NCBI RefSeq assembly: GCF_001625305.1
Contig: NW_017803490.1
Location: forward strand, 763,256-827,255
Direction: 5' to 3'
Source of the DNA: Branchiostoma belcheri
Lineage: Eukaryota; Chordata; Leptocardii; Amphioxiformes; Branchiostomatidae
Length of the DNA: 64,000 bases
The notes under the pieces were generated by a model. The model searched no databases. It had not been told where the DNA came from and worked only from the letters and a program-made list of their open reading frames with translations. Shown here piece after piece: positions 1 to 11,295 of the stretch. Each line of letters begins with the position of its first letter. Positions within the stretch are counted from its first letter, which is position 1. Both the position numbers and the translations under genes were made by a program.

Positions 1-173
1 GTAAAGCCACACCCCCCACTATGTTCTTGAAGTGTTCCTGTGTTGTCTTCTAAGAGAGTATCATGAGTGGTGATTGCATGCTTGCCTAGTTCTACTTTAA
101 TAAACGTCCGAAAATCGTTACCTACAGACCTTCCTCCATCATACTCTACATATGTGTTCTCTGCATCTAGTAG
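1..173 (-). other. Same-frame open segment after the gag-like stop
   Basis: Directly after the UGA at 176-174 the same frame is open for about 57 codons and runs off the window. It could be the start of a downstream pol-like region reached by stop-codon readthrough, or an ORF broken by one mutation. There is no recognisable domain in this short piece. Confidence 0.35.
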
Positions 174-1415
174 TCACGCTGACTTCTGTGTTGGGTTCTT
201 CGCCCTGAACTCCGGGTCTTTGTAAGGGCAAGCTGTTGCGCTGTGCTTCTGGTATCCCATCGCAGGACGCATAGTTGCGCAAGGTCTGCAGAAGTGGTAT
301 ACCTTACCGTTCCTGCTGGAATGAGCCCTGTTGTCTTCCACAGTAGCCTGGCATTCGCCTTTGTTGTAAGCATAACACAGCTGTAGGTCTGTTTTCTTGG
401 CGGCCTTGCTAGCATCCCTAGGAGGGACATCTCCCTTGCGTAGGTGAACAGACTTCAAGTTTCGTACCTTCTTCATGAAGTGCCTGTCCCCCCAATCCAG
501 CTCGCCCTGCTCGATCTGCATGAGCACTACAGCATTGAAGTGAAGCACGGCTTGGTAACCGAATTCTGCTACTTCGAACATCATGAAACGCATGAGCTTG
601 AGCCTCTGCTTGCTTTCTATAGAGTTCACCTTGTGCGATAGAATGATATCTAGTGAACCGGCAATACACTCATGCCATTCCAGATCATAATAACTTTTGC
701 CACCGTTCTTTGTGTTAGGCAATCTCTCCTGTGGAAACAAGACTTTCCTCTTCACCTGATCCGTACACTTCCTCAATACCCCGCTCTTCAACTTCGCCCC
801 TTTGGACCGTGAAGAACTCGACCTACCTCTGGAGGCTCTGGAGTGATCACTTGAGCTCGAGCGTGAGGTCGATGATTCGGAAGACGAGCTCGAGCTCCGC
901 GCGCTGGCTGCCGCTTTCTTGCTACGTCCGCGAGACGGTGGCGGGGACGAGGCTGCCCTGGTATGTAGGTCTTGCTTCATCCGAGTGAACTGGCGTAGTT
1001 CGTTGGCCGAGATTCGTGTTTGAGGCTCGCGCCTGCCGTCCCCAAGATGGCGCCCGAGAGTAGGCGAGTTCTCGCGAGACTTCGCAGCCGTGACGTCACG
1101 CGAATGGCGGGTTTTTCGTTCGCCATTTTGTTGTTGACCTTCTTGAACTTCAAGCACTGACCTTTCCATCCGCTGTAAATCCACCTTCAAGGCCTCTATT
1201 TCCCCTGTAGCCTCCCTTATCTCTTCCTCCACTTCGTCCACGTCTACTTCTCGCCTTGCCTCTCTCGGTTTTGGAACTGGGAATCTCGGGGTCGAGGTTG
1301 ACCTCGGCCGAACGTCGTCCCGCTGTTGTTCATCTAAACCTTCTGTATAGTAGTCTACGAATCTCGCCGGCCTTCTCGACTTCCTCTTCCCTGCGCCCCA
1401 CATTCTTGCATGCAC
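174..1415 (-). CDS. Gag-like ORF of a retroelement
   Basis: A 413-codon uninterrupted ORF, unusual here because every host gene in the window is split into short exons. The protein has a charged, helix-prone stretch at about residues 55-95 that could form a coiled coil, a Ser/Arg-rich basic segment at about 160-205, a conserved-looking helical block at about 225-330, and a Cys/His cluster at about 347-396 (C347, C355, then H, C-x2-C, H and C). A basic linker, helical core and C-terminal Cys/His knuckle is the order of a retroelement Gag. I do not recognise the exact family; DIRS/Ngaro-like or LTR elements are possible, and a domesticated single-exon gene cannot be excluded. The stop is UGA followed by CTA, and the same frame stays open to the window edge. 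Confidence 0.5.
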   Translation of the reverse strand: MHARMWGAGKRKSRRPARFVDYYTEGLDEQQRDDVRPRSTSTPRFPVPKPREARREVDVDEVEEEIREATGEIEALKVDLQRMERSVLEVQEGQQQNGERKTRHSRDVTAAKSRENSPTLGRHLGDGRREPQTRISANELRQFTRMKQDLHTRAASSPPPSRGRSKKAAASARSSSSSSESSTSRSSSSDHSRASRGRSSSSRSKGAKLKSGVLRKCTDQVKRKVLFPQERLPNTKNGGKSYYDLEWHECIAGSLDIILSHKVNSIESKQRLKLMRFMMFEVAEFGYQAVLHFNAVVLMQIEQGELDWGDRHFMKKVRNLKSVHLRKGDVPPRDASKAAKKTDLQLCYAYNKGECQATVEDNRAHSSRNGKVYHFCRPCATMRPAMGYQKHSATACPYKDPEFRAKNPTQKSA

Positions 1416-1783
1416 TTTCTGACTCAGCTGAATGAAGGATGACTGAAGGATGTTGTTTAAAATGCAGAATTCTTGGCTCTCTTATTTTGCGTGCTGCCAA
1501 GCAAGTAACCCGAACGTAAGAATGAAGCATGCTGGGACCTGTTGGGCGGACACTCCCTCCCGGAGGTGCAATCCCGACGAATTCCGCCGGGTGGCGCAAT
1601 CCGCAACCGATTAAATTTTCAGCGACCACTGTGACCTTCATCAGGATAATTTATGACCAATCACTTCAAAATTGATCTCTGTATAACTTGTATGTTGGAA
1701 TAAAGTTCAACGTTTTACTATCGTAATGATTACTACCAACACAGGTGAACTTTCATGATAGTCTACTTCTATGTTTGTTGCAG
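1416..1783. other. Flank between the gag-like ORF and the first exon of the membrane-protein gene
   Basis: No gene was recognised. On the minus strand at 1617-1646 there is a degenerate CTGATGA...GAAA arrangement like the hammerhead-type pieces elsewhere in the window, and 1550-1620 is GC-rich. It may be the leader or terminal repeat of the gag-like element. The last bases are intron, ending in a good acceptor (TTGTTGCAG) at 1783. Confidence 0.3.
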
Positions 1784-4700
1784 ATAAGAACGAGTGTCAG
1801 AATTCCGGGGATAATGAGTGCAGCGCTAATGCAGACTGTCACAACGCCCCTGGCTCCTACCACTGTACCTGCCGTACAGGGTACACAGGGGATGGACGGG
1901 AATGCCAGCGTAAGTCAGCACACAATTCAACAGCTTAATGTCAGTTAGGCCACACCTACTTTAGACCACAGCAAGAATGTGGATCTGAATAAAACTCAAA
2001 ACTCAAACTCAAACTTTTGCCTGTTCTAAAAAAAAAAAAAAATCACGTCCTCCGAGGCTCTGGCCTAGGTACTACATGGTAGTTAGCGTCAATACGGAGC
2101 CGGTGGTAACTCTGGAGGACGGCATCCAGGCTACAGAAGCTCCACGACTCAAAAACTCAGTGAATACAGTGCCGATTCATATATTCCGCAAAAGGCCAGC
2201 ATGTGCCGGCTTGTCGCATACGTACATCACTGTGTATTGCCACAAATTCACAATACATGTGCCAGCTTTGTATTCCTGTGGTTTAGTAGCATTTTTATTT
2301 TGGGCCGGAATATTTTTTTATTCGCCCGCAAGCATTAGTTTGGGGGTCTTCAGAGGATGTCATCTATAGAGCGTAATCAGCCGTTTTAATTCTATGTAGA
2401 GTGTAGACGGACCACTCATTTAGCACATTTTGCGTAGAGCGTAATTCGAGTTTTAATTCTATGTAACGCGTTGTAGCCACTTGGAATTTATCGTAAAGCG
2501 TAATCTCTACTGTAGCAGGCTCTGAAAATTTGTCAGGACCCCCCCATGCAGGTCCTCATGAAAGTGACTTTATTTGTTGTGTTTTGTTTGTGGTAATTCT
2601 AGCTGAAAGTGTGGGACCTGTGATCTTGCGCCCGCTGCCTATCCTGAACCGCGAGACGGCAGACACCATACTGTTCCGATGCCGCTACTCGTACAACCGC
2701 CCGGACGGAAGTGGCGTGTTTGTGACCTGGCTGAAGGGAGACGTGATTCTCTTCCTGGGACAGCTGAAGAGGATCCACGACGAGAGAATCACTGTCGACT
2801 ATGGGGAGGGGCAGTCTGATCTGACCATTAGACAGGTTGGTATAACGGGGGGTGCCCTAACTTCAGACGCCTTTTCACGCGCTCAAACTCGAGACGACAG
2901 TGGTGTTGACGTTGTTTTTCATGGGTCAGTTTTCTACGAAACAAACACCCACGTATTTGCTGTTTTGTAAAGTTTTATTCCTTGTGTATGTGGCAGTTGT
3001 GTCAAATCTTGGTAGAGGTCATTTATTTCTGGGCACGAGTCGCCGCAATGCAGTGACCCACTTTCCAGCCCCATTGTCATGATTAGTGAAAATGACCGAT
3101 ATGCTCTTTTTCAATAAAACGATAAATAGATATATTGATACTATACTTTGCATGCAAATAACAGTTGTATGCATTGATTATGTTTATCATTTGATCTATC
3201 TTTTCACAGACAAAACTATCGGACTCTGGAGCGTACACATGCCTGATCAACTCTGTTCCTCCTACTAACTCCACTGGAATCCTCAACGTCCGTAAGTACA
3301 TTTTCTAGTGCTTCCCTGTCTTTGTCATTGTCTGTTTTTCTACTCAGAGAAAGATGTACCACAAAGAAAGTAAAAAACAAACAAGATGACGCTATGTTCA
3401 TGTATATCATTGTCAAGACAATAAATGGGTAGTCACATGGGATCTACATGTTGTAGGAATTTTTTTTTTACACAACCAGTATAATTGTCTCTTACCTTGC
3501 TTACACTTTGGTGTCTATCAGACACCTTCCTCAGAGCTTCTGACTGGAGTTTTGCTTCGATCTCACCATATAGCATATAGCAGTGAGAAGCAGAACTCCA
3601 GTCAGAAGGTGTCTGATAGATACCAAAACAAAAGCAAGACAATACTGGTTGACTGAATGTGTAAAAGAAACTTCCTAGATCCTATATGCTGTACCAACCT
3701 GATGAAACTATTTTCAGATGTGTAGTCATGGCCTACATGTTTGTATGGGCAAAGCAGCTGTATTAAGTACTCTAAGTTTTTTTTGTACACCCTCCATTCT
3801 ACAGAGTGTCCTCTTGGATATTATGGGTCAGAGTGCAGAATTTGTCCGTGCCGGCGTGGCCGTGAGATGTGTGACCCGTACAACGGCTGTCTGCCATGTG
3901 CAGACGAGCAGACCTGTGAAAATGGTGGGCATTGAACAAGTTATACATTTTTGTACTTCATGTACTACCTGGCTTTTAGCTAGGGGGTGTCCGGGTTGAT
4001 TTTAGGACGTCAACGCCCTGTACTGAAAATAATAAGAAATTGGACACCCTACTTTTTGGTAGGACACCCTATTATAAAAGACACCTTATTTTTACCCACT
4101 ACTAACCTCTGCCATGTGTGCACAAAAATGATAGTTTACTGAAGGAAAAAAATCAAATCCTCAAAATTTGCACCTCAAAATGCATGTAGTGTTTGATAGC
4201 ATTATGAATTTAACCCCCCCCCCCTTAAAGCTCGGGCACCGCACTTCTTCACTGCACATAGCATACAATAAGAAAATGGACACCCAACAAAAAAATCCTA
4301 GCTAAAAGCCTGTGCTGTGTTGTACGTATTGTAGTGGATTCACATGTACATTGTACATTGTACAATCGTAGTATATGTTGTAGAACATAAAATTGATGAT
4401 ATTATATCTTGTGGAACCAAGAAAATAACTGTTACAGTAACAGAGCTGAAGTGTTTCAAATCATGAAGTTGAAATTTGACTTATAATAAATAGGTCACTC
4501 ATTAAACATTGACAATACAAATACTAACAAATGCATATCACAATGGCCTGGAAACATAGTACATGTTTATTACTATTAGATACACTATGACAGTCATTGT
4601 AGTCATTGTTTGTATGCTTGTTTGTTCACAGTGCTGATGAAATTTGAGGGTAGCCTCAGGATAATCTCGGAGAGTTGGAAACCAGAATTGGCTGACAAGA

Positions 4701-7700
4701 CCAGCACAGAACACCAGAAACTGGCTGCCACAGTACAATTTGGCGTAAGTTCATTATACATGTATTCTTGTCATCCAGGTTTTTTCATTGCACAGAATTT
4801 CTTTTGATTTGTCTTGGCATTTGCCCAAGATCACCTCCTGCATGCTGTAATTTGATGTGGTCTTCATTTTTTTCATATTTTGTATGTCATTATAAGTATG
4901 GCAACAACAATGCTACAAGCCTATATATAAGTACATGTATATATAGTAGGAATAGTAAGATTATCTAAATGTATGATGCACTCAGTGACAACATAATGTG
5001 ATGATTTCTTTTCAGTTGGATGAGATCTACAGAAAGAGCCCTCTATCTGGAGACTATCTTCATGCTAAAGTCAAGCAGTTCAGGTAATAAGAAAAAAACT
5101 GTTATACATCATGTACAGCATATACATACATACATACATACATACATACATAGTTACATACATACAATGTACATACATGCAATCATACATACATACATAC
5201 ACATTACACACATTACTAAGTTATTACATGTAATATTCCTAAAATCCACTTCTTAAGCTAATTAATATTTAATTTAGTATATACATATAGAATACAACAC
5301 GGGGTATTCCGTATCGCCTGAGGTATCGGCCTGACCGCGGCCGTCGGGCAATCCGACTCGCGGGAGGGCCGGGACCGAGGGCGATGCGGAATACACCGTG
5401 TTGTATTTTATTTATGTCATACCCACCCAAGAAAACCACCTTTCAATGCAAGATGAGCCAAAAGTTGGTGCCACTAAACCCTAAAATGCAACAACATCAA
5501 TTCCAACGTCCGGATTCTGTATTCGAAAGGGGCACAAGCGGGTATGGCGAAACGCGTTCGAATCGTTTTATGGAAGCCATGGAAGTGTTCGATAACAGGT
5601 TCCCTAAAGTACGGCCCGGTCCGGAACCCGTCATATCGAACGTTATCGCGGCCCGGGTATGATATAAATGTACATATAGTGCCCATAGTTAATATAGTGT
5701 GAGTTTGTGTTAGGTAAGGGCTGTACACCATCTCCTTTCAGTGATTGTCCAGCTTTGACTTAAAAGCATTAAATTTTACACTTTTGGCTGCTACAACATC
5801 GGCAGGTAGACTGTTCCAGGAGTTGACTGCCTGAATACTGAAAAAGTTAGATCTGGTTGACTTTTTGGCCTCAGAGGTTTGATGACCTTGTATGGGTGAC
5901 CTCTCGTGCATCCATCTACTTGAACATTAGCTATTTGGGTCGACACGGTCAAAACCCTTGATGAACTTTAACACTTTAGGTGGTCACCTTGGACAGGTTG
6001 CTTAATGCTTGCATCAATGGGGAAAATTTTTGAGACTAAGAAAAAGCAGTCACCATGGACAGGTGGCCAGCTTGAAGCAGCTCGCTTGAAGAGGTGGTCA
6101 CCTTGGCAGGTTTGACTGTAGCGTTACATGTTAATTACTATAATATAATTGAAAGTTGAAGCTGACCTCGAAATCTCTCCCCTGTAGTGAAGGCAGTGTG
6201 GTGAGTGACTTCACCCTGTATTTCCGTCCGGGGTCGGACATCGGGCCTGATGACGTAGGGGAACAGATGAACGGCAAGGTCAGCATTGGCGGCCTCAAGG
6301 TTGATCCTACAGCAAGTGGGATTGAAGGTAAATATCATCCTAAAAGTTTGTCTCCCACAATAGATAGTTGCTCTTTTCCATTGTTATTATTTTGCACTTT
6401 CAGGGACAAAACATAGTGTTGCTGCAGCAGTAGTTTGGATGCCTTTTATTTACCTTACTTTCAGTAAAAACAGCAAATGTACGAGCTTGAAAACCCAAAC
6501 CCCAGATGACAGTTCTAAATAGAACACTGGTTCTAGAACACTGTTTCTTATACGAGGGTCTGCATGGGGGGTCCTGATTACGCTTTACGCTAAATTTATG
6601 AAGGCTCGCAACGCTTTACGTTAAATTCCAAAAGGCCGGCAACGGTTTACGCTAAATTCTAGCGGCCGGTCTTGCTGACTGCCTCCTTCAATACCCCGAG
6701 TTGTTCGTCTATTTTGTTTATCAACTAACTCACATTAGTCACTTCGATGTCTTGAAACACTGACGACTCCACATTGCAACGATACTGGGTCAGAATCGAC
6801 CCCGTATGCAATAAAATGCGCACAATCAGGGGCGTCGCGTGAGCCAAGGGATTGTACCGCACACATGGACCCGGACATGCCAGATGGGACGGGCAAGAAA
6901 GGGACAGACAACATGTCATTCGCTGGTTGCTAGTTCGTCCGCTACGGCTTACGAAAAATGGGAGTCCAGACTACGATTTACGGGGAATTTTTAGGCTCGA
7001 TTACGCTTTACGTGAAATACGCTGGCTACGCTTTACGGGAAATTTTTGCCTCCTCACTACGAATTACGGTAAATAAAGTAACTTCCCTACGAATTACGGG
7101 AAATTAAAGAGGCCCGCCTACGCCTTACGGAAAAGAGCATGCAGACCCTCTTATACATGTTCCAACAGAAGGCATTGGAAGATTCCATTGCTGCATGGGG
7201 GTATAGACTATTGGCAGCCATTGTGGGATAGATCCATTTTTGGTATGGGGGATGTGGTGAAGCCATCTGCTGCATTTGCTCCCAATCAAATGTCGGCCTT
7301 TCTAGTTAAACAATTGTGGATTTCTATGTTTTTAATTTGGTACAGATTTTTATGCATGTTTTTTAAGGAGATTTTTAGTGCTATGGTATTGGTCTATTCT
7401 GGCATGTATATACTATAAATGATCTCAGAGTGATATTTTGATGTGATGGCTTGGTCATTATACTGCTAAATTTGAATAAGGATTTTAAAATGATTTTGTT
7501 TAATCAGGAGACACTGCGAAGCGTAGACCTGGGGATGGGAAAAGGCCTCGTGATGATGATGATGATGGTCCTGGGAAGGGAGCTGTCGGTAGGTTTTATG
7601 TTCATGATATTCAGCTGCTAGAATTGTTTAAAAACATGTATAACAAGAATTCGGAAATCTCATACCTCCATGAAATATATGACAGGAAAAGCTATCTGTC

Positions 7701-8964
7701 ACCAATAAGTCAAGACCATAGCATGTTCAGGACAAAAGATACAAAAACCGGAAGCTCTGCTGCAGTACCAAGGTCATCCAGCAGGTGGCCCATATTTGAC
7801 CTTGACCTTTGTCTTCCTAAGACGTACCAGCATACCAAATATCATCACAATCCATAAAGGCGTTATGAAGTTATGCTGACTACAAATGTGTGGAAACACA
7901 AACACACACTCAGACAGACACACAGACGCACCAAAAACAATACCTCCATTTTTCATGGAGGTAACAAGCTTAAGGCTAGTTAAGGCTAACTTTTTATGTA
8001 ATATTGCTTAATGAGGTTAATATGATTGATGTTAATTGTGCAAATCTTAATTTCAAAACTAATGACTTTTATTGTATTATTATCATTTATCAGATGGCAA
8101 AATTAATGTTAGTAAGACAACTTTTTTTTTCAGTAGGTAATGTAAATAGTAGTTAGACACTGTATTTTACAATCATGTATGTAAGGAAAGTCCAGGAAGA
8201 GTAGGCTTCTTTGCCTGCAACCAAAATTTTTAAAAATAACTTTGTTAGCATTTAGCATTTTTAATGTCTTGGGGTGGTGGGACTACGGCACACAGATATG
8301 TCAACTTGGTGTATTTAAATGTTAATTGTATTTTGTTGTGTGGCGCTGTTAAAAGTATATTTAATTTAGTTATAAACTCGAGTGCAGCACTACACTGTCC
8401 TTGATGTATAATAAAAAAAGAAAAAAAGCCTGAAACTCAAAAAAATAAAGTCAGAAAATTAATAAAACTACATGTAGAAAATGGTAACCCTGACATATTG
8501 TTGTGCCGTATCTAGCTGGTGCAGTGATTGGAGTGGTGATTGTCCTGTTGTTGGTGGGTCTGGCGTTCGTCGCCTACCGTTATTTCCGCTTGAGGAAGCG
8601 TGCTGCGGAACCAACCGTATCGTAAGTATAATAACCTTATTCTGAGACAGCCGTAGATCTAGAGCTAGGGGACCCGTTTTTACGTTTACTGAAGGAAAAC
8701 GTTTCGTTGTTTTTGCTCTGATTCCTCCTCCTCTTCTTCTTCTCCAATCCAATAAGGTCAATGACCTGAACCAGACGTCTGTCACCATGGTAACTAGTGT
8801 TAGGTTACATCATGTTGCATCCATCATAGATGCAGCATGTCAATGACTTTGTGAACAATATTGATGTTGATATTTGTGTAAATGGTAACGAATGTCAATG
8901 TACAATAAGTAGTTCAGCCTGTGGCTGCAAAGTTCTTCAAGTTGTTTTTATGAATAAAATTATT

Positions 8965-9005
<41 letters not shown>

Positions 9006-9746
9006 TTTTTTCCCTGACACTGTAGTTATGATCGGGGAACGACCAGCATTGGCGCAGACAACCCTGTCTTTGACAGCATACCAGGTGCGATGGCTGCACC
9101 TGCTATGGCTCCAGGTGTTCAGGTGCACAAGGGCGACCACCTGATGTACATGCAAAACCCGCTTTACGACCAGGTGAACGGGATGGTGGCACCTGAAAAG
9201 GAACAGCTGCCTCCAGGTGAGTTGTATATTTAAGCAACTTTTTTACATCTGTTTTTGTCTAAAATTTTGTGTGTAGAAAAACACATTTAAGCTACACAGT
9301 TAAGTATTTCAGAGAAGATACAGTAAACTGTTGCTTGATTGAATGTAAGCTTATAATATAAGAGATTTGTACTTTCATAATATGATAGAAGACTCCTACA
9401 AAAAAGGTCTAAGTACAGAAAACATTTTATTCTGTGAACTTGAAGGCAATATTGAGTATTTTTGCCAATGTTATAAGGAAAGTACTCACATATGGATACT
9501 AGTTATTGTCAACCTTCAACCTGCTAAGGTAACATCTTGTCACCAAATTTGTATCAGTAATGGGGATAGGCCGTAAGAAGAAGTTGAACTGAATGAGAAG
9601 TTGCAAAATACTGACTGCAGGTTTGTTGTGCTTGTACAGGTGCAGAAGCGCCCCCTCCCTACGAGGAGAACCCGGGGGAACTGCAGCTGACTGAGGAGGA
9701 ACTGAGGATCAAGCAGAAGGCTGCAGAGGCAGGTTATCCTGAGTAA
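1784..9746 (+). CDS. Type I membrane protein: cbEGF, Ig, EGF-like, SEA, TM (5' exons missing)
   Basis: Eleven exons join in phase: 1784-1909, 2603-2835, 3210-3291, 3805-3924, 4632-4744, 5016-5083, 6188-6327, 7508-7588, 8516-8621, 9026-9216, 9640-9746 (TAA), giving at least 454 residues. In order: a calcium-binding EGF domain (DKNEC start, NAPGSYHC); an Ig domain split over two exons (core W in VTWLKGD, then DSGAYTC); a cysteine-rich EGF/laminin-like exon; a SEA domain over three exons with GSVVS at the expected self-cleavage position; a Lys/Arg then Asp-rich linker; a transmembrane helix ([20 protein letters not shown]) followed by YRYFRLRKR as stop-transfer; and a tail with DNPVFD, NPLYD and PPPYEE. 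It is probably a cell-surface receptor or adhesion protein cleaved in the SEA domain, with PTB/endocytic and WW-domain binding sites inside. The signal-peptide exon must lie upstream. No specific orthologue was recognised. Confidence 0.8.
2336..2557 (+). repeat. Diverged copy of the CGTAAAGCGTA-rich element
   Basis: It contains repeated GTAGAGCGTAAT/GTAAAGCGTAAT words and ends in CATGCAGGTCCTC, matching the terminal repeat of the intact element at 6554-7150. The left end is not clear. Confidence 0.5.
3440..3660. mobile_element. Head-to-head pair of Penelope-like terminal fragments
   Basis: The minus-strand half (3465-3535) reads CTGAGGA, a GGTGTC/GACACC hairpin and CAAA, ending in CTGGTTGTGTAAAAAA. 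The plus-strand half (3595-3645) repeats the hairpin but has lost the CTGAGGA core. The two halves are joined through a palindromic ACTCCAGTCAGAAG region. It is degenerate: GAAA has become CAAA. Confidence 0.45.
3971..4310. mobile_element. Short TIR element (MITE), GGCTTTTAGCTAGG ends
   Basis: The ends GGCTTTTAGCTAGG and CCTAGCTAAAAGCC are inverted, and the inside carries several ACACCCTA-type words next to both ends. It has no coding capacity. No clear target-site duplication is visible, so the superfamily is unknown. It lies in an intron of the membrane-protein gene. Confidence 0.6.
5121..5206. repeat. CATA microsatellite
   Basis: Interrupted (CATA)n tract in an intron. Confidence 0.9.
5291..5668. 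mobile_element. Nested inverted-repeat element
   Basis: The inner 5291-5407 part has ends AATACAACACGG and CCGTGTTGTATT, with GTATTCCG/CGGAATAC just inside, around a GC-rich core. A second inverted pair, TTTATGTCATACCC at 5411 and GGGTATGATATAAA at 5655, flanks the adjoining 260 bases. GC content is well above the surrounding intron. The 92-codon ORF inside shows no domain and I do not call it a gene. Confidence 0.5.
5700..5975 (-). mobile_element. LINE 3' fragment (end of reverse-transcriptase ORF)
   Basis: On the minus strand the translation contains the RSNFFS...[11 protein letters not shown]...FKSKLD pattern that closes the ORF2 of CR1/Jockey-like non-LTR elements. Only the C-terminal tail survives. 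Confidence 0.65.
6554..7150. mobile_element. TIR element packed with TACGCTTTACG words, TTATAC target duplication
   Basis: The 13-bp perfect inverted ends GAGGGTCTGCATG/CATGCAGACCCTC are flanked on both sides by TTATAC (6548-6553 and 7151-7156), so this is a complete 597-bp insertion. Inside, variants of TACGCTTTACGnnAAATT recur at roughly 30-40 base intervals near both ends. It has no coding capacity. Shorter relatives lie at 2336-2557 and 40992-41247. The superfamily is uncertain. Confidence 0.75.
7775..7965. repeat. Dispersed repeat ending in a CCTCCATTTTTCATGGAGG hairpin
   Basis: Repeat-like sequence with a short terminal hairpin; a weaker relative (ACACCTCCATATGCATGATT) is at about 17120-17160. 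It may be the 3' end of a SINE or LINE. Confidence 0.4.
8681..8830 (+). mobile_element. Family A element, partial copy
   Basis: First of about twelve copies in the window of a roughly 270-bp noncoding element. The consensus reads TTTACTGAAGGAAAACATA, TTTTTGCTC, a CTTCTTCTTCTCC tract, CACCATGGTAACTAGTGTT, GACTCCTGTCACCATAT, AACAGAGCAGACCATATG, then GGTAAACATTATGCATTTGC. Its ends carry related GTTTACCTTC words in inverted order, as in a MITE. This copy stops at the TTACATCATGTTGCA block. Confidence 0.65.
8965..9004. repeat. GATT microsatellite
   Basis: About nine GATT units, ending 20 bases before the exon acceptor at 9025. Confidence 0.9.
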
Positions 9747-10023
9747 ACCACCTGTCAATCATAGTAATTAAATCAACTGTCAATCATCCAACATACAGAA
9801 GCATCAGCCAATTGGTGGCGTAGCAACAATCATCGATAGTTTTTGTAGCTGTTGTAATATTTGTGCCTTGGGTAAATCAAACAAAATTCAACTGTAAGGC
9901 TGCTAAAGGCCACAGCAATTTGATGGGTGGGAACTCAGATTTAAAAAGAGATTCTGCACTAAAAGATTAACATGAAAAGAGAGTCTGAGAGGAAAGTCTT
10001 TGTACAAGACTTAGTACTTTTAA

Positions 10024-10388
10024 AGGCATCCAATGTGGTTCCAGGGCAGCAAAACCGAAAATATTCTGAATAAGGCAATCTTTGTGATATTGACACATAA
10101 CTGCTTCACATTAGCACATTTAAATCAGCATTTCATACTTTTTCCTTCAATACTGCAGAAACAAGCCCCAAGATGACTCTTTTATTTTCTGGATGGTACC
10201 CTAAAAATCAGCCAAGGGCCCTTCCAGTAACCATTTTCTGTCAGAGGTTTTGGTATTTTGCTCCATGAGGGTCAATATACATTGGGATAGTGTGGTTTCA
10301 ACTCAGTATGTACTAAATAACTAGAATTATTATTATATTGACTTTGAAAAATCTGGTTTCCAAGCCCTAAAAACTGCACTGGATGCCT
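10024..10388. mobile_element. Family C element, TTAA target duplication
   Basis: The ends AGGCATCC and GGATGCCT are inverted and each is bordered by TTAA (10020-10023, 10389-10392). It is non-coding, about 365 bp. TTAA insertion is known for piggyBac and Kolobok superfamilies; the ends do not decide between them. Confidence 0.7.
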
Positions 10389-11160
10389 TTAATGGTCTGA
10401 ACATAGATACCAGCTCTATATATATGTTTCATGTTGTCCTCTTGTCTCTTAGAACTGGCAAGGACCCCCCCCCCCCAAAAAGGAGATTTTTTAGATGGAG
10501 TCAAAGGAAATAGAGTGATTTTATACTGGCTCAATGTTATAGTTACTGTACTACATACATACCTATAAGTCTACCAGAGTCATCTTTCTCTAAGACAGCT
10601 GCTCTTCTTCTGGAGTTATAAAATAAAATAAAATAAACTATGCAAGTCATGAATTGAAGAGATTGATTACTGCAGTAAATAAAATAAAATGGTGAACTAG
10701 TAATAATTCCTCAATGATATATAAAATATATTTTATGATATTGTACAATTAATGGTGTTATTTTGTACTTTAATTTTTGAGTATGTGTAATTTTTCTTTA
10801 ATTCTTAGATATTTTGTACAAGTATATTGTAATAGTACACGTCAATACAATTCAGCTTTGTTGTCAATATAGTTTGTCTTTGACGCTGATTGAATGATTA
10901 TTAATAAGATATGATTATCATAATCTTTTGCATGAAATGCAGTATAATTGCCAGCTACAATATAATATGCTGAGGTCTTCTATGCAACGTTTGAAAAGCA
11001 ATTTTTGTATATTTGGCAACATACATTTGATATGTATATTTCATATATTTCAAGACTGTATTTTTGTGGTGAAGGTTACAGTGTATGTCCCGCTATTTAT
11101 TCTATAGGCTATATGTACTAAACTATGTCTTGTATCTTGGTGTAAGACTTAGTGGATGAA

Positions 11161-11166
11161 AATAAA
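11161..11166 (+). terminator. Poly(A) signal AATAAA
   Basis: Canonical AATAAA followed by a T/G-rich stretch; probable 3' end of the membrane-protein mRNA. Confidence 0.5.
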
Positions 11167-11295
11167 GCTCTTAAATTTGTACCATTTCGTCTGTCTTTTT
11201 CATTTATTCCACCTTTAATTGCTCAATGTATAATAATATATTGTTACAATATATTATTGTATATGTATATATTACCATTTGTTTCTTTCCCCTTA

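Larger units (their letters stand above)
9747..11180 (+). other. 3' UTR of the membrane-protein gene
   Basis: Non-coding sequence after the TAA at 9746, interrupted by a TTAA element at 10024-10388. A-rich AATAAA-like words occur at 10620-10690, but the best poly(A) signal is at 11161. Confidence 0.55.

Noticed and set aside
5384-5662. 92-codon ORF as a gene
   Set aside because: Lies between inverted repeats of a mobile element, no domain, no splice context; open frame is explained by GC-rich sequence.
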